A stretch of DNA of 15,567 nt from Bryobacterales bacterium (GCA_025456495.1 JALOKO010000039.1:1-15567), one strand, 5' to 3'. Positions 6,142-14,893 are shown, numbered from the stretch's first letter. Made by a program: numbers and translations. Notes: a model not told the origin generated them from the letters alone.

Positions 6142-8543
6142 TGGCTCCCCTACGCCGCACCATCCAGGCGCTGCTCCACCTCCTGGCCCTGTTCATGTGG
6201 GTTGCCTGCAGCCCTCTGCTATTCGCCACCCTGTCCGTTACGCATCTGCTAGGCAGATTCCGCCGGAAGCCATCGTCGTTGCCTCAGCGTCCCCTGCATG
6301 ATGGCGGCTCTCGCCCACCCTGCAGCATCATCATTCCCAACTGGAATGGCAAGGACCTCCTGGAACGCTACCTTCCCACGGTGGTGGCGGCCTGCGACTT
6401 CAACCTCGGCGACGAAGTCATTCTTGTCGACAACGCTTCCACCGACGGCAGCGCCGCTTGGATCGCAGCCCATCTACCCATGGTGCGCATCCTGCAACTG
6501 CAAACCAATCAAGGATTCGGCGGAGGTTCCAACCGAGGCGTTCAGGCCGCGGTGAACCCCATTGTCGTCCTCCTGAACTCGGACATGCGCGTGGAGCCGG
6601 ATTTTCTTCACCCATTGCTCCAGCCCTTCATTGAGGCCGATGTCTTCGCCGTCGCAGCCCAGATTCTGTTTACAAACCCAACCAAAAGGCGAGAGGAAAG
6701 CGGCCTCACCTTCGCTCACCTCTCCGCCGGTCGCATTCAACTGGGCCATCATGTAGATGGCATCGAAGACACCTTAAAACCCTGCTTCTACCCAGGCGGA
6801 GGCTCATCCGCCTTCAACCGTGACATGCTTCTTGAACTGGGCGGCTTTGATCCTATCTATCACCCCTTTTATCTCGAAGACACGGATCTCGGTTATGAGG
6901 CGTGGCGACGTGGCTGGCGCGTACTCTTCCAACCCGCAAGCATTGTCTATCACGAGCACCGCGGCACCATCGGAAAGCACTTCAACCCAGACCACATTCA
7001 GCGCATCGTCGCCAAGAACCGCCTGCTATTTCAGTGGAAGCATCTGCACAGCCTCGCTCCGCTCTTACAAAGCGGGCTTGCCATCACCACAGACCTGCTC
7101 TACGGCATCATCCGCGAACACATCCCGCCGCACCGCTCCCCGTTGGGCGCACTCTTTCTGGCCTTGCGGCAGCTACCCGAACTCCTCGCCACCCGCTATC
7201 GATCCTCACGCGCCGCCATCGTGTCGGACACCGCCGCCCTGCAGTTGCATCAGCCTGACATCTACTACGATCGCTTCCTGGCCCGGAAGTCCTCCGGCCA
7301 GAAACTGCGTGTCCTATTCGTTTCCCCGTATCCTCTCTACCCGGCCTATCATGGCGGCGCGGTACTCATCACCCAGTCACTGGCGCATCTCAAGTCCCTT
7401 TGCGAGGTCCACCTCGTGGTGGTCCTGGAGGATGAGGGCGAGCGGCTCACCCATCTGCCATACGCCCAGGACTTCGCTTCTCTCCATCTGCTTATCCGCG
7501 ACAAAAGGCACACAGCAGGCCGTTTCGGCCTTGCCCCTTTCGCCAGCCGGGAATTTGACTTGCCTGATTTGCACCGCTTGCTGTCAACCCTGATTCATGA
7601 CCAGCGCATTGACGTCATCCAGTTGGAATACACGCAGATGGCGCAATATGCCGGCCGCTACCAGAACATCCTCACCGCTCTGTTTGAGCACGATGTCTAC
7701 TTCCAGACAGTGGGCCGTCGTATTTCCACGGCCGGCGCGAACGCCGGAATACGCACCATCCTGGAATACTTACGGGCGATCCGATATGAACTCAACGCCC
7801 TACAACGTGTGGACTACATTCAAGTGTGTACCCAGGACAACGCACGTCTGCTACAGACCTTTCTCCCAGGATTGGATGGTCGGCTGGACGCGAATCTCCG
7901 CGCGGGCATCGAACTTCCGTCCTACCCGCCAGCCTTCCACGGACGGCAGTCCGACACGCTTCTCTTCGTAGGGAATTTTCGTCACACCCCAAACCGGGAG
8001 GGCCTGCGCTGGCTCATCGATGCCGTCATGCCCTTGGTCCTTCGCACCCACCCGGAGGTGAAGTTGCACATCGTCGGCGCCAACTGCGACCAACTGGCCT
8101 TCCCTTCACCCATGCCCCCATGGTTGGTGATTCTGGGCGAGGTGCCCCAGGTGCTCCCCCATCTCCACGCGCACAGCGTCTTCGTGTGCCCGGTACTCAC
8201 TGGCTCAGGCGTCCGTGTAAAGCTTCTTGAGGCCTACGCGGCGGGAATACCAGTCGTTTCCACTGCCATCGGCGCTGAGGGCCTGCACCATCATCATGGC
8301 CCCTTGTGCCGCTTGGGAAACACCCCGGAAGCCTTTGCGGCCGCCATTCATGCCACGCTAACCCATCCCGACGAAAGCCTTGTAATGGCGCAACGCGCCC
8401 GCCGCTTCGTGGAAACCCACTGGGATGCAGCCATCAATGCCCAAAATGTAGAGCGTCGATACCGTGAACTTCTGCACGCCAAGCGCCACGGGAGTGGCAA
8501 CGCTCTGAAGCCGGTCATCGTCCCCACTGCGGCTACGGATTAG
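6138..8543 (+). CDS. Membrane-anchored bifunctional glycosyltransferase, GT2-GT4 fusion
   Basis: The 801-residue protein begins with a hydrophobic segment (about 8-37) that should anchor it to the inner membrane. Residues about 62-300 are a GT-A fold family 2 transferase: SIIIPNWNG (63-71), VDNASTDGS (97-105), the DxD-equivalent LLNSDM (145-150), PGGGSSAFNRD (219-229) and LEDTDLGYEAWRRGW (246-260). This is the rhamnosyltransferase-like type. From about residue 390 a second enzyme begins (LRVLFVSPYPLYPAYHGGA), a GT-B family 4 transferase with FVGNFRHTPN and the donor-site region PVLTGSGVRVKLLEAYAAGIPVV. Sugar and linkage specificity cannot be read from the sequence. The start overlaps the methyltransferase stop (ATGATGA; ATG 6138 or 6141). 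The stop overlaps the end of the opposite-strand gene by 11 bases. Confidence 0.88.
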   Translation: MMAPLRRTIQALLHLLALFMWVACSPLLFATLSVTHLLGRFRRKPSSLPQRPLHDGGSRPPCSIIIPNWNGKDLLERYLPTVVAACDFNLGDEVILVDNASTDGSAAWIAAHLPMVRILQLQTNQGFGGGSNRGVQAAVNPIVVLLNSDMRVEPDFLHPLLQPFIEADVFAVAAQILFTNPTKRREESGLTFAHLSAGRIQLGHHVDGIEDTLKPCFYPGGGSSAFNRDMLLELGGFDPIYHPFYLEDTDLGYEAWRRGWRVLFQPASIVYHEHRGTIGKHFNPDHIQRIVAKNRLLFQWKHLHSLAPLLQSGLAITTDLLYGIIREHIPPHRSPLGALFLALRQLPELLATRYRSSRAAIVSDTAALQLHQPDIYYDRFLARKSSGQKLRVLFVSPYPLYPAYHGGAVLITQSLAHLKSLCEVHLVVVLEDEGERLTHLPYAQDFASLHLLIRDKRHTAGRFGLAPFASREFDLPDLHRLLSTLIHDQRIDVIQLEYTQMAQYAGRYQNILTALFEHDVYFQTVGRRISTAGANAGIRTILEYLRAIRYELNALQRVDYIQVCTQDNARLLQTFLPGLDGRLDANLRAGIELPSYPPAFHGRQSDTLLFVGNFRHTPNREGLRWLIDAVMPLVLRTHPEVKLHIVGANCDQLAFPSPMPPWLVILGEVPQVLPHLHAHSVFVCPVLTGSGVRVKLLEAYAAGIPVVSTAIGAEGLHHHHGPLCRLGNTPEAFAAAIHATLTHPDESLVMAQRARRFVETHWDAAINAQNVERRYRELLHAKRHGSGNALKPVIVPTAATD

Positions 8544-9147
8544 GCTCCATTACGGCTTTCTGCTCCTCAGCCTTCTGCTCCTCAGCCATCCGCTTCTTGA
8601 GGCGCTTCACCACCTCGCCAGCGTTCTTGTTCAGCATTTCCTCGCGACTATCGTGACGCCGCAGGAAGGTGCTCCAGATCACGGTGGAATCGTCTCGTCG
8701 CACCAGAAAGACCGTCCCGGCCGATCTCCCGAACGACGAAGGCCGCAGCGTCGCGCCGCTCACTACCATCGCCGACGAAGACTTGCGCTCGTCACTTTCC
8801 GACGCCGCTTCGTCCTTCGCCTTCTCCGGCTCAGTGGGCTCCGGCCGCTTGTACAAGCGCTTCATCGCCTCCTCAAAACCAGGACCAACCCCTTCCGTAA
8901 GGATGTAGTCCGCCTCCTGTGGGTCGGTCACCACAGTCAGCAGTCCCGACTCAGTGAGCCGATGGGCCAAGTGCAGATCGAAGCTGTTCTTCATCCGGAA
9001 AAGGTACACCCTAGCCTGAGCCTCCGGTGACGCCGCCGACAGGCTAGGAACCATCAGCGCCAGACAGGGAACCAATACAACAAGACAGCGGAGCAGACTC
9101 TGCTGGAATGTCCCAAGGGGATGACGCAACGCAGTTCTCGTGAGCAT
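8533..9147 (-). CDS. Small exported protein of unknown function
   Basis: I do not recognise a named family. The 204-residue product has a basic N-terminus and a hydrophobic stretch (about 19-37) ending SLSA-AS, consistent with a Sec signal peptide cleaved near residue 38; no lipobox is seen. The mature start ARVYLFRMKNSFDLHLAHRL and VVTDPQEADYILTEGVGPGFEEA resembles small secreted proteins I associate with Acidobacteriota, in which a value is compared across redundant isoforms. That link is from memory and weak. Residues about 101-125 are low-complexity and charged. A second segment, GTVFLVRRDDSTVIWSTF (144-161), looks like beta strands. The C-terminus contains a duplicated AEEQK. It is the only protein gene on the - strand, placed between two glycosyltransferase genes and convergent with the GT2-GT4 gene. 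No strong Shine-Dalgarno precedes ATG 9147. Confidence 0.7.
   Translation of the reverse strand: MLTRTALRHPLGTFQQSLLRCLVVLVPCLALMVPSLSAASPEAQARVYLFRMKNSFDLHLAHRLTESGLLTVVTDPQEADYILTEGVGPGFEEAMKRLYKRPEPTEPEKAKDEAASESDERKSSSAMVVSGATLRPSSFGRSAGTVFLVRRDDSTVIWSTFLRRHDSREEMLNKNAGEVVKRLKKRMAEEQKAEEQKAVMEPNP
8558..8587. repeat. Perfect 15-bp tandem duplication
   Basis: TTCTGCTCCTCAGCC occurs twice in succession (8558-8572 and 8573-8587). It lies in frame near the 3' end of the - strand gene and encodes two copies of A-E-E-Q-K. Such perfect short repeats can change copy number by slippage without breaking the frame. Confidence 0.9.
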
Positions 9148-9150
9148 AAT
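9121..9150 (+). promoter_or_regulatory. Possible promoter for the second glycosyltransferase group
   Basis: ATGACG (9121-9126) and CATAAT (9145-9150) are separated by 18 bases and match 4/6 and 5/6 of the sigma-70 consensus hexamers. Transcription would start near 9157 and read into the gene at 9213. The position fits a new transcription unit after the opposite-strand gene interrupts the operon. It overlaps the coding start of that gene, so it is only a candidate. Confidence 0.35.
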
Positions 9151-9212
9151 GTAACTTCATAGACGCGGCCGAACCGGAAAAAGCCGGAGGCCCCCGACAG
9201 GGCAGGTCCCCC

Positions 9213-10286
9213 TTGCCGCAGCCACGCACCACTCTCATCATCCCCAACTACAATGGGGCGCGCCACCTGCCTCCCTTGTGGGAATCGCTACAACGCCTCA
9301 CCCGACAACCCTCGCGTATCCTCCTGGTGGATAACGGTTCCACTGACGGCAGCCAGACCCGCCTTCCACCAGGCGTGGAACTGCTCGCGCTGCCCACCAA
9401 TCTGGGCTTCGCCGCTGCTGTCAATCGAGGGCTTCGCCAGGCCAACACTCCGTTCGTCGCTATCCTCAATAACGATGTGGTGCTTCATCCCCACTGGCTC
9501 GCCCTGTTGGAGGATAGCCTGGACGAGGAAGCTGCCCTCTTCGCTTGCCCACTGTTGCTGGCGGCCGACACACCGCACCTTGCCGATGGCGGCTTCGACC
9601 TCGTCTGCCGTTCCGGCTGCGCCGCCCGCGTTCTGCACCGCATACCCCTCACCCATCCCGTGGCTGCCACCCCCGCCCCCATTCAAATCCCACCCAAGAC
9701 GGCGGCCCACTTCCGTACCGACGCGTTCGATCGCGTGGGCCTGCTCAATGAAGCCCTCGAAAGCTACTACGAAGACGTCGAGTGGGGACTGCGGGCCGCC
9801 GCCCTCGGCCTCCACGGCGTCTTTGTTCCTCACGCACGCGCCACCCACACCGGTAGCGCCACCCTGGGGAAGGGAAGCGCCAGAGCCACTTTTCTCATTT
9901 CTCGCAACCAGGTGCTCGCCCTCGCCACCACGTATCCCTCCCCACTCCTGTACCGCTGGTGGTGGCCGATCCTCTGGGGAAACCTCCTGTACCTACTGGC
10001 CTGCCTCCGTCGCGGTCGAGGGTGGGCTGCGCTTCGGGGCAAACTCGCGGCCCTCCGCGCGTGGCCTTCCCTCCGCGGCGCCTGGCGATTATCCCGACAG
10101 TCGCACGCCCAAGCCACCCTCCATGTCCATCAGGAATCCTTGCGTGTGGCAATTCTGAAAAGCGAGGCGCGCTGGCGCAGCTTCATTCAGGAAACCCCCG
10201 GCGAATCCTTCTGGCGACTCTACTTCGCCTTCACGCCACCCCTGCCCCTTCCCGCGCGCAATCCCGGTGACCCGAAACCCGCATGA
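9213..10286 (+). CDS. Family 2 glycosyltransferase
   Basis: The 357-residue product is a GT-A fold family 2 transferase of the rhamnosyltransferase-like group. It shows TLIIPNYNG (7-15), LVDNGSTDGS (38-47), NLGFAAAVNRGL (63-74), the metal/nucleotide-site triplet NND (86-88) and YYEDVEWGLRAAALG (185-199). A hydrophobic stretch around 245-265 (RWWWPILWGNLLYLLACL) suggests membrane association near the C-terminus. TTG at 9213 is the only usable start: the frame is open back to a TAA at 9147-9149 but contains no ATG or GTG, and the homologous region begins at once after the TTG. It probably adds a sugar to the lipid-linked glycan; donor and linkage are unknown. The stop overlaps the next start by ATGA. 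Confidence 0.9.
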   Translation: MPQPRTTLIIPNYNGARHLPPLWESLQRLTRQPSRILLVDNGSTDGSQTRLPPGVELLALPTNLGFAAAVNRGLRQANTPFVAILNNDVVLHPHWLALLEDSLDEEAALFACPLLLAADTPHLADGGFDLVCRSGCAARVLHRIPLTHPVAATPAPIQIPPKTAAHFRTDAFDRVGLLNEALESYYEDVEWGLRAAALGLHGVFVPHARATHTGSATLGKGSARATFLISRNQVLALATTYPSPLLYRWWWPILWGNLLYLLACLRRGRGWAALRGKLAALRAWPSLRGAWRLSRQSHAQATLHVHQESLRVAILKSEARWRSFIQETPGESFWRLYFAFTPPLPLPARNPGDPKPA

Positions 10287-11260
10287 AACTTCAGTCCAAC
10301 TCCGAAGTCAACGCACCCGCTTCGCCCCCGCACCGGTGGGGAGTGGTCATTGTCACGTATAACTCCCAGGACGAGATCGGACCCTGCCTGGATGCCCTCG
10401 CCTCGCATCCCTGCGATGTGGTTGTCGTGGATAACGCCTCGCCGGATCAGACAGTCGCCCAGGCATCCAGCCGCTCACCCCACCTCATCCGTAACCCGGA
10501 AAATCTTGGCTTCGCCGCCGCTGCAAATCAGGGGTTCGCCGCTCTGCGGAATGAGTGGATCCTGTTGCTAAACCCGGACGTGGTCGTGACGGAACACCTT
10601 GCGCTGCTGCTCCCGTTATCCCCACCCGATCACGCCGCGGTCTATACCGCCGCTCTGCTTGGGCAAGACCACACACCCCAACATCGATTCCAATTCAGAC
10701 GCCTCCCTACCCCCATCACCCTGCTCTGCGAGATTCTGGGCTGTAACCGCTTCTGGCCCTCCAACCCCGTCAACCAACGCTACCGGTACCACCACCAGGA
10801 CTTCAGCCAAGCATTCCACGTAGAGCAGCCCGCGGGCGCTCTTCTGTTCATCCGCCGGGCCGCCTGGGCCGCCCTGAACGGCTTCGATGAACTCTTTTAT
10901 CCCCTGTGGTTTGAGGATGTTGATTTCTGCCAACGTCTGCTTGCACAACATTGGAGCATCCATTTCCAACCCCTCACCGTGGGCTACCATGCTGGAGCCC
11001 ACTCAATTCGCCATTTGGAACCCGGTACCCGTCAGCTATACTGGTATCGAAGTTTGTTGCGCTATGCGCAAAAACATTACTCTTTGTTTTGGGTTCGGGT
11101 TCTTGCACTCGCAGTGAGCATGAGTTTACTGGTGAAATCAGTACCCCTGTTGCTCTGGTCCGGCCACGCGCTCCGCAGGCAAACACTCTTCCCCGCTATC
11201 CGCATGGCCATCACAATTTTTATCCATGGGAGGCATCCAGCACCGGCTTTGAACCGGTAG
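10283..11260 (+). CDS. Family 2 glycosyltransferase, rhamnosyltransferase-like
   Basis: The 325-residue protein has a full GT2 catalytic core: GVVIVTYNSQDEI (20-32), VVVVDNASPDQ (46-56), NLGFAAAANQG (74-84), the NPD triplet (97-99), a VEQPAGALLFIRRAAW acceptor-loop region (180-195) and WFEDVDFCQRL (209-219). The pattern is that of rhamnosyltransferases such as WbbL/RfbN, but the sugar used cannot be told. A hydrophobic segment at about 269-292 probably binds the membrane. The last 200 bases or so of the gene are more T- and A-rich than the surroundings. Its ATG overlaps the previous stop, and the next gene starts 6 bases after its stop. Confidence 0.9.
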   Translation: MKLQSNSEVNAPASPPHRWGVVIVTYNSQDEIGPCLDALASHPCDVVVVDNASPDQTVAQASSRSPHLIRNPENLGFAAAANQGFAALRNEWILLLNPDVVVTEHLALLLPLSPPDHAAVYTAALLGQDHTPQHRFQFRRLPTPITLLCEILGCNRFWPSNPVNQRYRYHHQDFSQAFHVEQPAGALLFIRRAAWAALNGFDELFYPLWFEDVDFCQRLLAQHWSIHFQPLTVGYHAGAHSIRHLEPGTRQLYWYRSLLRYAQKHYSLFWVRVLALAVSMSLLVKSVPLLLWSGHALRRQTLFPAIRMAITIFIHGRHPAPALNR

Positions 11261-11266
11261 GTATGG

Positions 11267-12370
11267 TTGGCGCAAGCAACCATCGCGGACCAGCACTTCC
11301 CCATGCTCAAACATCGTTCAGATCGGGATTTCGTATCGATTACCCTGGTTACCTTCAACAGCGGTCGCTTCATCAAGCGCTGTCTGGAATCTGTCCTCGA
11401 TCAGCGCTACGAAGCCAAGGAAATCATCGTCATCGACAATGCCTCCACCGACGGCACCATCGATATCCTGGAACAATTCGCTGACCGCTGCACTATCATC
11501 CTGAATGACGAAAACGCGGGCTTTGCCGCCGCCCAGAACCAGGCCATCCGTATGTCCCAGGGCGACTGGGTGCTCACGCTCAACCCGGACGTGCTCCTCC
11601 TGCCAGACTTCATCCAGTCCCTGGTGGACGCCGGAAACGCTGACCCGAAAATCGGTACAGTCTGTGGAAAGCTGCTGGCCATCCGCGCCACCTTTGACTT
11701 CCCGGACCAGCCTCTGGTAGATTCCACCGGCATCTACTTCACCCCGATGCTGCGCCACCTGGACCGTGGCAGTCAGGAAGTGGATAACGGACACTTCACG
11801 CGCACGGAGTACGTCTTTGGCGCCACCGCCGCGGCGGCTCTCTACAGGCGCCGGATGATTGACGACATTAGCATCGAAGGCGAGTTCTTCGACCACGATT
11901 TCTTCGTCTACCGCGAGGACGCGGACGTCGCCTGGCGTTCCCAACTCGCCGGTTGGCGCTGCCTCTACACTCCCCTGGCGCGGGGCTACCACGTGCGGAA
12001 CGTCCTGCCCGGCAACCGTCGCGCTCTGCCCGCCGACATCAACATGCATTCAGTGAAGAACCGCTTCCTGATGCGCATCAAGAACATCTCCATTCCGCTT
12101 TACAAGAAGTTCTTCTGGTCCATTCTCTGGCGAGACCTGGTGGTGATTTCCTGCTGCTTGATCTGGGAACATTCCTCCTTGAAGGCCTTCACCTTCCTTG
12201 CTCACAACTGGAAGGCCACCATCCGGAAGCGGCGCCAGATTCAGGCCATTACCCGGGTCTCAGAACGATACATGGAAAGCTGGTTTTCGTATGAGCCGGT
12301 CTCCAAGCCCGCTCCTGCGTCGCTCGCCCGCGTTCCCGCGCGCCGCAAAACCAAGGTCGCCAGATCCTAA
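11267..12370 (+). CDS. Family 2 glycosyltransferase
   Basis: This 367-residue GT2 enzyme shows SITLVTFNSGRFI (24-36), IIVIDNASTDGTIDIL (53-68), NAGFAAAQNQAI (83-94), NPD (106-108), VFGATAAAALYRR (183-195) and FFVYREDADVAWRSQLAGWR (212-231). A hydrophobic segment near 283-300 and a basic C-terminal tail suggest a peripheral or monotopic membrane protein. The start is uncertain. TTG 11267 has a GGTAGG-like sequence just upstream and sits 6 bases after the previous stop. ATG 11303 would remove 12 residues that lie outside the conserved domain, and it has no clear ribosome binding site. An ATG at 11264 is in another frame. The NPD and EDAD motifs make the enzyme class secure; its sugar specificity is not. 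Confidence 0.88.
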   Translation: MAQATIADQHFPMLKHRSDRDFVSITLVTFNSGRFIKRCLESVLDQRYEAKEIIVIDNASTDGTIDILEQFADRCTIILNDENAGFAAAQNQAIRMSQGDWVLTLNPDVLLLPDFIQSLVDAGNADPKIGTVCGKLLAIRATFDFPDQPLVDSTGIYFTPMLRHLDRGSQEVDNGHFTRTEYVFGATAAAALYRRRMIDDISIEGEFFDHDFFVYREDADVAWRSQLAGWRCLYTPLARGYHVRNVLPGNRRALPADINMHSVKNRFLMRIKNISIPLYKKFFWSILWRDLVVISCCLIWEHSSLKAFTFLAHNWKATIRKRRQIQAITRVSERYMESWFSYEPVSKPAPASLARVPARRKTKVARS

Positions 12371-12375
12371 GCCCA

Positions 12376-13512
12376 ATGCGCATCGCCATTCTCGGCACCC
12401 GCGGCATTCCCGCCAGTTATGGCGGCTATGAAACCTTCGCCGAAGAACTCAGTTGGCGTCTCGTTGCGGCGGGACACCAGGTCACCGTGTATGGCAGACG
12501 CCGCCACACGCAGCCTACCTATCGGGGCGTCCGACTTGTCTACCTACCCACCATCCACAACAAGTACCTGGACACCCTCACTCACAGCGCGATCAGCACC
12601 CTGCATCTTCTGTTTCACCGCCACGATGTGGTGCTGTATTGCAACGCAGCCAACGCCATCTTCACCATCCTTCCCCGCGGGCTGGGAATGCCGGTGGCTC
12701 TCAACGTCGATGGCATTGAGCGGCACCGCAAGAAGTGGAATGCCGCCGCGCGCGCCTGGTACCACCTCTCTGAATTCCTGGCCACACGCTTCCCCACCGT
12801 CATGGTGACGGACGCCCGGCAGATTGCCTCCTATTACCGCGAGGCGTACGGCAAGGCCTCGGTTTGCATCCCCTATGGCGCGCCCCTCCAACGCCACGAG
12901 GGCACCGACGCGCTGCGGGCCGTTGGGGTCTCTCCGCTCCAGTACCTGCTGTACGTCACTCGATTCGAACCGGAAAACAACCCCCTTCTGGTCAGGGAGG
13001 CTTTCGAAACCTTGCACACCCCGTTGCACCTGGTCTTGGTGGGTGACGCGCCCTACGCCAGCGACTACATCGCTCGCATCCGCGATACCAAAGACCCCAG
13101 GGTCCATATCCCCGGCGCCATCTACGGTGACGGGTACCACCAGCTTCAAAGCCACTGTCGACTCTACGTCCATGCCACTGAAGTGGGCGGAACGCACCCG
13201 GCCTTGATTGAGGCCATGGGCAAAGGCAATCTGGTGCTGTACCTGAACACGCCAGAGAACGCGGAAGTGGCCGGGGACACCGGAATCCCCTTCGAAAAGC
13301 ACACATTGGCCGCCACCATCACGGAGGCCCTTGCGCTCCAGCCGGACACCGTGCGGCAGTTGCAGCACCGCGCCCAACAGCGCGTCCGCGCCCTCTACAG
13401 CTGGGACGCCATCACGGACCTCTATCAGCAGCTATTCCACGCCCTGCATCGCCGTGGTGATCCGTTGGCGGTGCAGTGGCAGTCCGACGCCCACCTTAAC
13501 CCGGAATCCTGA
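12376..13512 (+). CDS. Family 4 glycosyltransferase of the DUF1972 type
   Basis: The 378-residue protein starts RIAILGTRGIPASYGGYETFAE. This is the signature of the DUF1972 N-terminal domain found in rhamnosyltransferase-type GT4 enzymes such as pneumococcal WchF/Cps2T. Other conserved parts are LNVDGIERHRKKW (109-121), YVTRFEPENN (193-202, donor-domain start), LVGDAPY and EVGGTHPALIEAMGKGN (269-285, nucleotide-sugar site). The family uses a GT-B fold and usually retains anomeric configuration. Members often act early in repeat-unit or adaptor assembly on a membrane lipid carrier; that role here is inferred. Only 5 bases separate it from the previous gene and 9 from alr, so co-transcription is very likely. 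Confidence 0.9.
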   Translation: MRIAILGTRGIPASYGGYETFAEELSWRLVAAGHQVTVYGRRRHTQPTYRGVRLVYLPTIHNKYLDTLTHSAISTLHLLFHRHDVVLYCNAANAIFTILPRGLGMPVALNVDGIERHRKKWNAAARAWYHLSEFLATRFPTVMVTDARQIASYYREAYGKASVCIPYGAPLQRHEGTDALRAVGVSPLQYLLYVTRFEPENNPLLVREAFETLHTPLHLVLVGDAPYASDYIARIRDTKDPRVHIPGAIYGDGYHQLQSHCRLYVHATEVGGTHPALIEAMGKGNLVLYLNTPENAEVAGDTGIPFEKHTLAATITEALALQPDTVRQLQHRAQQRVRALYSWDAITDLYQQLFHALHRRGDPLAVQWQSDAHLNPES

Positions 13513-13521
13513 TCACGCTCC

Positions 13522-14748
13522 ATGTCCACGACCTTCGTATCTCCGCACGTTGCCCATCCAGTCGACGGGCCTCCATTTCGCACCTTTGTGGAGGTTTCCC
13601 TCACCACCATCCGCGACAACTACGCCTCGGTTGCCTCCCGCGTGAAACCGGGCGCCCACGTAATGCCGGTGGTAAAGGCCAACGCCTATGGCCACGGTGC
13701 GCTTCCAGTCGCGCACGCCCTCATTCGTAGCGGGGCACGCTGGCTTGCCGTCAGCAGTGTCATGGAAGGCGTGGCGCTGCGCGAAGGGGGCGTAACGCCT
13801 CCCGTTTCCGTTCTCGTCATGGCCGGGGTCCAGCCCTTCGAATGGCCGCTGGTCCTTCGGCACCAGCTAACACCGGTTCTGCACTCCCTGGAAGAAGTAC
13901 GCTTTCTCAACCACTACGCGGCCGCGGAAAACCTTTCCATCGGCTTCCACTTCAAGTTCGATACAGGACTCTCGCGCCTGGGCTCACTCGAACCCCTCTC
14001 TGCAATCGTTCCTGTCTTTCAATCCCTCGCCTCCGCCCGACTCGAAGGCGTGATGACGCATTTCGCCGCCGCCGCTGACCTGGGAAGCCACCGCACCCAA
14101 CAACAGGCGACAGCGCTGTCAGAGGCCGTCGCCACATTGCGCGGCGCGGGAATTCCTCCGTTCCTTGTTCACATTGATGCGACAAACTCTCTACACTTGC
14201 ACAGCCATGCCGCCGATGTTCAGTTAGTGCGACCGGGCCACGCCATTTACGGCTACGTCACCAACCCCCGTCAGGCGACGGCGGCGGGAGCTCTGGTGGT
14301 GCGGCCGGCATTACAATGGAAAGCACGCGTCATCCTCACCAAACGCCTGCCACCGGGCGTCTTTGTCGGCTACGGCTCGCAATTCCGAACCACCCGCAAC
14401 ACCACCATTGCGGTCCTGGCTGTCGGCTACGGAGACGGCTATCCCCATCAACTTTCCAACCGAGCCTACGTCCTCATCCATGGTCACCGTGCGTCCATCC
14501 TCGGCGCCGTCTCCATGGACCTCACCACGGTAGACATCACCGATCTGCCGCTACGGCCGGATGGGTCCTCCGTGCGCCATGGAGACCTCGCCACCCTTAT
14601 CGGGTCCGATGGCGCGCAACAAATCACCGCCATCCAACTGGGTCGCATGGCCTCCACAATCTCTTACGCGGTCCTTTGTGGAATTGGGCAACGGGTCCCA
14701 AGAATCTATCCGGATGGATCAACTGCAGAGGGGGAACGGAGAGCGTGA
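13522..14748 (+). CDS. alr: Alanine racemase
   Basis: Alr converts L-alanine to D-alanine with PLP, supplying peptidoglycan precursors in the cytoplasm. The 408-residue product is close to family length with about 20 extra N-terminal residues. The PLP lysine is K52 in VVKANAYGHG (50-59). The TIM-barrel motif FKFDTGLSRLG is at 144-154, RPGHAIYGY at 237-245, the second catalytic tyrosine is probably Y284 in VGYGSQF, and VGYGDGYPHQ (301-310) and SMDLTTVDIT (331-340) complete the C-terminal domain. All key residues are present, so the enzyme should be active. It is the last gene of the + strand run, 9 bases after a glycosyltransferase, and is convergent with tRNA-Gly. D-alanine use in the glycan is possible but not shown; chance clustering is simpler. 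Confidence 0.95.
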   Translation: MSTTFVSPHVAHPVDGPPFRTFVEVSLTTIRDNYASVASRVKPGAHVMPVVKANAYGHGALPVAHALIRSGARWLAVSSVMEGVALREGGVTPPVSVLVMAGVQPFEWPLVLRHQLTPVLHSLEEVRFLNHYAAAENLSIGFHFKFDTGLSRLGSLEPLSAIVPVFQSLASARLEGVMTHFAAAADLGSHRTQQQATALSEAVATLRGAGIPPFLVHIDATNSLHLHSHAADVQLVRPGHAIYGYVTNPRQATAAGALVVRPALQWKARVILTKRLPPGVFVGYGSQFRTTRNTTIAVLAVGYGDGYPHQLSNRAYVLIHGHRASILGAVSMDLTTVDITDLPLRPDGSSVRHGDLATLIGSDGAQQITAIQLGRMASTISYAVLCGIGQRVPRIYPDGSTAEGERRA

Positions 14749-14771
14749 CAGAAAATCGGGGAAGGAAGGAA

Positions 14772-14847
<76 letters not shown>

Positions 14848-14864
14848 TCAGAGGGTCATTCACC

Positions 14865-14893
14865 ATTTTCGCCCCGAACCGGGACACTGTCAA
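14865..14893 (-). promoter_or_regulatory. Promoter of tRNA-Gly
   Basis: On the - strand a perfect -35 TTGACA (14888-14893) is followed after exactly 17 bases by GAAAAT (14865-14870), a 4/6 match to the -10 consensus. The distance to the tRNA 5' end at 14847 gives a leader of about 10 bases, as expected for a tRNA gene. Confidence 0.7.

Noticed and set aside
11318..12049. 243-codon open frame on the - strand
   Set aside because: It mirrors the GT2 gene codons (Val/Gly/Asp-rich), and the sense strand has all GT2 motifs.
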